Source: an uncultured Eubacteriales bacterium (GTDB taxonomy: Bacteria > Bacillota > Clostridia > Oscillospirales > CAG-272). From it: 53,956 bases of DNA. Below the pieces are notes generated by a model, which had not been told where the DNA came from, did not search any database, and saw only the letters and a list, made by a program, of their open reading frames with translations. Of this stretch, positions 51,133 to 53,956 are shown piece by piece. The DNA lies in the NCBI GenBank assembly GCA_934378145.1, contig CAKXXW010000010.1:1-53956 (forward strand). Reading direction: 5' to 3'. Position numbers and translations under genes: made by a program. Numbering within the stretch: position 1 is the first letter of the stretch; each line of letters starts with the position of its first letter.

Positions 51133-51173
51133 CCCGAAATTCCGAAATTTTTTTGACCACATGTTTGACTACA
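51133..51173 (+). repeat. Clustered short direct repeats near the tRNA
   Basis: Two pairs of direct repeats follow each other: CCGAAATT (51134-51141 and 51142-51149, tandem) and TTTGAC(C/T)ACA (51152-51161 and 51164-51173, 12-base period). Their place between the presumed attachment site and the cargo fits arm-type binding sites for the recombinase, but this is inference. Confidence 0.45.
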
Positions 51174-51239
51174 GTTGGAGCGGAGGCAAATCGTTTGGTT
51201 GCTTCTGCTCCGGTACGCTCTGCTCACGAAAAACTAAAT

Positions 51240-51283
51240 TCAAAAGGTTCCCGGAGGGAATTACCTCCGAGAACCTTTTTCTT
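51240..51283. terminator. Intrinsic terminator at the end of the cassette
   Basis: AAAAGGTTC-C-CGGAGG (51242-51257) pairs with CCTCCG-A-GAACCTTTT (51264-51279), with one mismatch. T runs follow on the plus strand and a shorter AT-rich flank on the minus strand. It lies 21 bases beyond the stop codon of the TOPRIM-like gene. Confidence 0.75.
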
Positions 51284-51303
51284 TGTTTACTGCGTATCAG
51301 TTT

Positions 51304-52071
51304 TTAGATGTACAATTCTTCTTTCCTTTTTTCAACAAAATCAAAATATTTTTTTGGCGAAAACTCAATAATACCTAAAATACATGTATTCAATGTCCAT
51401 ACTTGTCCTTTTGATTTAACCAAATCCACCTGTTTTACATATATGTCTTGGTAATCAAGTTGACAGAAGATATATCTTGTCGGGCAACATAATTTGCTAG
51501 ATTGAATGCCATAAGCCTTGCGTAAATGATGATACGCAATGCTATAGAATGTTCTATAGTCATATTTACTCAAATCCGTGAATTTGCTTTCATCATTCAC
51601 TAAAGACTTGTATTTTTTCACTTGATCTATAGCAACTGTTTTGTTATCAAAATCTTTGTCTGGTAATTTTGAAAAGTGCTTGTAAGATTGCATCATTGGA
51701 TAGTTGATAAATAATTTTCCTTGTTCTGTCGAATCTACAAAATAAGAAAGCATTCTTTGAACAGTATCATAATGTGTATTATGATCTTGGGGCTCAAAAT
51801 CAAAAATCATATAAACATCCGAGTACTCTTCTTTTAATATCTTCTTTTTATCATCGTTAGGCTCAAGAGATGACAGAATCAGCCGAATATCAATGTTATC
51901 ATTTTCAAAATCTGGATAATTGTTATATAGTTCTTGCGCCAATACATGAAGATTTGTTCTGTATGAGTAAAACTGAAAATCTAATGTTCGATAGCAACAT
52001 TTGAACAATTGGCGAAAAAAACGAACTTCATCAGCTTCACCTTCCACAATCAAAAGAATTTTTTTACTCAT
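51304..52071 (-). CDS. TOPRIM-like protein of a two-gene ATPase cassette
   Basis: The 255-residue protein probably has a TOPRIM-like fold: strand ILLIVEGEADEVRFFRQLF with Glu10 as the catalytic-type glutamate, then strand VYMIFDFEPQD with acidic residues Asp91, Glu93 and Asp96 in the DxD position, and INYPMMQSYKHF. This order resembles RloB-type and AriB/OLD-type nuclease partners, but I cannot assign it to one family. Its ATG overlaps the ATPase stop codon by eight bases, so the two are made together. Base composition is clearly AT-rich compared with host genes. A role in phage defence is inferred from the gene pair and location. Confidence 0.7.
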   Translation of the reverse strand: MSKKILLIVEGEADEVRFFRQLFKCCYRTLDFQFYSYRTNLHVLAQELYNNYPDFENDNIDIRLILSSLEPNDDKKKILKEEYSDVYMIFDFEPQDHNTHYDTVQRMLSYFVDSTEQGKLFINYPMMQSYKHFSKLPDKDFDNKTVAIDQVKKYKSLVNDESKFTDLSKYDYRTFYSIAYHHLRKAYGIQSSKLCCPTRYIFCQLDYQDIYVKQVDLVKSKGQVWTLNTCILGIIEFSPKKYFDFVEKRKEELYI

Positions 52072-53185
52072 TAAATTCGCCGTTTCTTAACATTTTTTCA
52101 AGATTATGTCCTTCTCTAAGTTCTCTTTCTGTGCTATCGACAAAAGAAGTTAACTTTCCATTATTAAGGGTGTAGTAACAATCTGGTCGCAAAAGTTCAT
52201 TTGAAGCCAAATACGAATTATGGGTCGTAAATACCGCTTGAACATTATCCAAATCTATAATATATTTAATGACATTCTTTGCTAGATTAAAATGATAGAA
52301 TGCGTCAAACTCATCCATGAACAGGAACGAAACTTCATTAAAGCGTCTGCTCCAATAGAATAAAAGTTCCAATGCTTTTGTGCCATTTGATGCAACATTT
52401 TCAAATAAAAAATCTTTTTTCTTATGTCTTTCCACTAAAATTTGTGTTGGCGTTGAACCATTTAGTTTTACTGCAACCAATTCGGTCTGAATGCCCGCCA
52501 TGTTCTTTAGAAATGATTGAAATTCTTTTTCGAGATTCTTTGAAACAATCCATTCACCCAAATGTTCAGAACCTGTCGTTAACCCAATGTATCCGTTTTC
52601 TTGTAATGATCTAAACCACAACATATGAGAAACAAATGACATTATGAATTTGACATAAGAATTTTCTGGCTGGTTTGTATTGTTTGCTATGTATCTAAGG
52701 ATAGCAAAATTGTTTTCAAAGTATTCAAAATTTAATGTTTCAGCAGATATAGTTTCCATATTACAAAAATCGGATTTTTTGGATTTAAAATCATATGAAA
52801 ATATCTTTTTATCATTAATGTAAAGCTCCTCATAGGTTAACAACTTGGGGGTTTCCTTGCGGTAACTATAGGTAATTTCGTCTGAGTTCTTTTTAAACAC
52901 ATAAGTGAATGTAGCTTCATGTGATTGGCTATCTGCATTGATAAATGTATTGGCATCATTTTGACGATTTTCTGTGTTTTTATCTGTTAATAAGCCAACA
53001 ATGTCAAAAAGGGCAAAACCAAAGTTGCTTTTTCCACTCGAGTTGGGACCATAAATAATTATTTTACTCAGTAATCCATTCTTTACACACTGATTGTTAA
53101 ATTTATAATCGTGTGTGTCGCGAAAATCCAAAGTAATGGGTTTTTCAAAGTTTTTATAATTTTCTACCGTGAATCTAATAAGCAT
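52064..53185 (-). CDS. AAA/ABC-type ATPase of the cassette (RloA/COG1106-like)
   Basis: The 373-residue protein starts MLIRFTVENYKNF, the opening typical of SMC/RecF-like ATPases. Walker A is GPNSSGKS (46-53), a signature-like SNGTKALELL lies at about 266-275, Walker B is FLFMDEFDAF (Asp291, Glu292), and the switch histidine is His322 in FTTHNS. Proteins of this kind pair with nucleases in RloAB, AbiL and PARIS-like systems. The start at 53185 is eight bases after GGAGG; an in-frame ATG two codons upstream is too close to the SD, and a frame to 53233 runs into the -35 box. AT-rich compared with the host, suggesting transfer. Confidence 0.85.
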   Translation of the reverse strand: MLIRFTVENYKNFEKPITLDFRDTHDYKFNNQCVKNGLLSKIIIYGPNSSGKSNFGFALFDIVGLLTDKNTENRQNDANTFINADSQSHEATFTYVFKKNSDEITYSYRKETPKLLTYEELYINDKKIFSYDFKSKKSDFCNMETISAETLNFEYFENNFAILRYIANNTNQPENSYVKFIMSFVSHMLWFRSLQENGYIGLTTGSEHLGEWIVSKNLEKEFQSFLKNMAGIQTELVAVKLNGSTPTQILVERHKKKDFLFENVASNGTKALELLFYWSRRFNEVSFLFMDEFDAFYHFNLAKNVIKYIIDLDNVQAVFTTHNSYLASNELLRPDCYYTLNNGKLTSFVDSTERELREGHNLEKMLRNGEFNE

Positions 53186-53204
53186 ATTCATTCCCTCCAC
53201 GATA

Positions 53205-53233
53205 ATTATACCTCCGTTTTTGATATTTGTCAA
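53205..53233 (-). promoter_or_regulatory. Promoter of the ATPase-TOPRIM cassette
   Basis: Minus-strand TTGACA (53228-53233), 17-base spacer and TATAAT (53205-53210), a consensus-strength promoter. The leader is only about 12 bases. Such strength suggests either constant expression or control by a repressor. Confidence 0.85.
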
Positions 53234-53239
53234 TAGTAT

Positions 53240-53275
53240 CCGTAATTTTTTTACGGCTCCGCAAAGAAATTGCGG
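53240..53275. repeat. Two adjacent similar palindromes upstream of the cassette promoter
   Basis: CCGTAA-N5-TTACGG (53240-53256) and CCGCAA-N5-TTGCGG (53259-53275) are both 17 bases long, have perfect 6-bp arms, differ by one complementary base pair, and have centres 19 bases apart. The first ends seven bases from the -35 box. They look like tandem sites for a dimeric regulator or a recombination protein. No regulator gene is in the window. Confidence 0.6.
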
Positions 53276-53426
53276 GTAGATGCTATCAATTAATATATTA
53301 GCACATGCGTCTTGCGTAAATGGTCGAAATAAATCTTTTGTAAAATATAAAATTTATAAGTTTGTTCTTTATGTAAGATGAATATTATTCACCGCATTGG
53401 AAGGCTTAGTTTAAATATGTCAAATT

Positions 53427-53956
53427 TTATTTTCTATTTTGCAAAAGTTTCGCGAGCATTTCATCAAGCTTCCTCTCACACTCCTCCTCGCTCTTTGCGT
53501 AGATGATATGTTGCTCCCGTTTGCCGTCTTTGCCGCGGGGCGTATATTTGCCCTGCCAGGTGTTCTTTGAAACCTTGGAGATACACCCCGTGCCGGGCTT
53601 GCGCTTCTTGCTCTTTTTGGCGGTGAATTCAGCGTGTTTCGGTTCCTGATTTGGTGTTTGCCCATCTTCATGGTTATCGTCGCACACGGGCAAATCTGCG
53701 GGCTTTGGCGTGCCGAAGGCATCATCCATTTTCTTTGCGGCATTGCGTTCCATCTCACCTGTCACATGAGAATATACGCTGATGGTCGTCTCCGCCGAAG
53801 AATGACCGAGGACAGCAGACAGCGTTTTGATGTCCAGCCCATTCTCAAGTGCCATAGTTGAGAAGATATGCCGCAGACCATGGAACGGGATATGATTGCA
53901 TTCGGCGCGCTCCAGCATATCCGACAGCCGACTGCGACAACTCGTCGGACTGCGCG
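53427..53956 (-). CDS. Tyrosine recombinase/integrase, C-terminal part (cut by window end)
   Basis: Site-specific recombinase that would move the element into and out of tRNA-Pro. Only the C-terminal part is visible; the frame stays open to the window edge. The catalytic pattern is present: FHGLRHIFSTMALENG with His and Arg of the HxxR motif, LGHSSAETT with the later His, and YSHV with the nucleophile Tyr. After this, a charged linker leads to a segment (GTGCISKVSKNTWQGKYTP...YAKSEEECERKLDEML) that resembles the small DNA-binding domain normally at the integrase N terminus. Composition is closer to the host than to the adjacent AT-rich pair. Confidence 0.92.
   Translation of the reverse strand, partial: RSPTSCRSRLSDMLERAECNHIPFHGLRHIFSTMALENGLDIKTLSAVLGHSSAETTISVYSHVTGEMERNAAKKMDDAFGTPKPADLPVCDDNHEDGQTPNQEPKHAEFTAKKSKKRKPGTGCISKVSKNTWQGKYTPRGKDGKREQHIIYAKSEEECERKLDEMLAKLLQNRK

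Larger units (their letters stand above)
51048..53956. mobile_element. Probable integrated element at tRNA-Pro (right end outside window)
   Basis: From the 3' end of tRNA-Pro to the window edge, gene content and base composition change. A tyrosine recombinase (53427 onward) faces the tRNA gene, and a two-gene AT-rich cassette lies between. tRNA 3' ends are standard targets of this recombinase class. The second attachment site is not in the window, so the length, type (phage, ICE or small island) and exact left edge are unknown. Confidence 0.65.

Noticed and set aside
51177..51213. Imperfect hairpin GGAGC...GCTCC near the tRNA
   Set aside because: No T run and no family resemblance; too weak to call as an RNA gene or terminator.
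1..53956. CRISPR arrays, insertion sequences, rRNA and selenocysteine or recoding signals
   Set aside because: Looked for regularly spaced repeats, transposase motifs, rRNA blocks and in-frame stops inside conserved domains; none seen.

Overview
The window looks like a chromosome segment of a spore-forming member of the Bacillota, class Clostridia (probably an uncultured gut lineage near the Oscillospirales/Christensenellales; the order-level guess is weak). The evidence is Spo0A, a CotF-type coat protein, AddAB instead of RecBCD, a long SRP RNA with an Alu domain, the ffs-dnaX-ybaB-recR order, strong SD sequences, TTG/GTG starts and many TTGACA-16/17/18-TATAAT promoters. Pyruvate phosphate dikinase, rubrerythrin and formate-THF ligase fit an anaerobe. 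Base composition is about even over most of the window but clearly AT-rich at 51.3-53.4 kb. Coding bias creates many long antisense open frames, which are not annotated.

Layout. 0-7.1 kb (minus): 5' part of RNase P RNA; thiamine transporter ThiT under a TPP riboswitch with a terminator; a PpiC/PrsA-like lipoprotein with an internal tandem repeat; pth-mfd. 7.2-9.9 kb (plus): ppdK. 10-13 kb (minus): a glycosyltransferase, a TupA-like ATP-grasp enzyme and N5-(carboxyethyl)ornithine synthase, possibly a route to an amino-acid-decorated surface polymer. 13.3-17.2 kb: an orphan membrane protein, a small P-loop protein, pgi and a D,D-carboxypeptidase. 17.3-21 kb (minus): htrA with an OmpR-type regulator and histidine kinase, an arrangement recalling CssRS/HtrA. 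21.1-28.8 kb (plus): a short QueG-like iron-sulfur protein, addB, addA. 28.8-32.3 kb (minus): SRP RNA, dnaX, ybaB, recR, mscL. 32.4-33.9 kb: two small coat-type proteins and spo0A.

34-42.3 kb is an eight-gene minus-strand operon: mrp-type ATPase, DUF218 protein, an M16 peptidase pair (YmfF/YmfH), a divergent Lgt-like protein, folD, a small lipoprotein and fhs. Divergent from it, 42.4-47.5 kb carries gpmI, a PHP hydrolase, a metallo-beta-lactamase-fold hydrolase, a ThuA-like protein and an acidic-linker membrane protein. 47.5-50.7 kb: rubrerythrin, a YugP-type metalloprotease, and an ECF sigma factor with a very long C-terminal extension.

At 50.97 kb is tRNA-Pro(GGG), followed to the window edge by what looks like an integrated element: short direct repeats, an AT-rich two-gene cassette (TOPRIM-like protein and AAA/ABC-type ATPase, own promoter, paired palindromes) and a tyrosine recombinase cut by the window end. 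This cassette is the best candidate for a little-described, possibly anti-phage, system. The glycosyltransferase/ATP-grasp/carboxyethylornithine cluster is the best metabolic candidate. All functional statements come from reading motifs by eye; no search or structure prediction was run.
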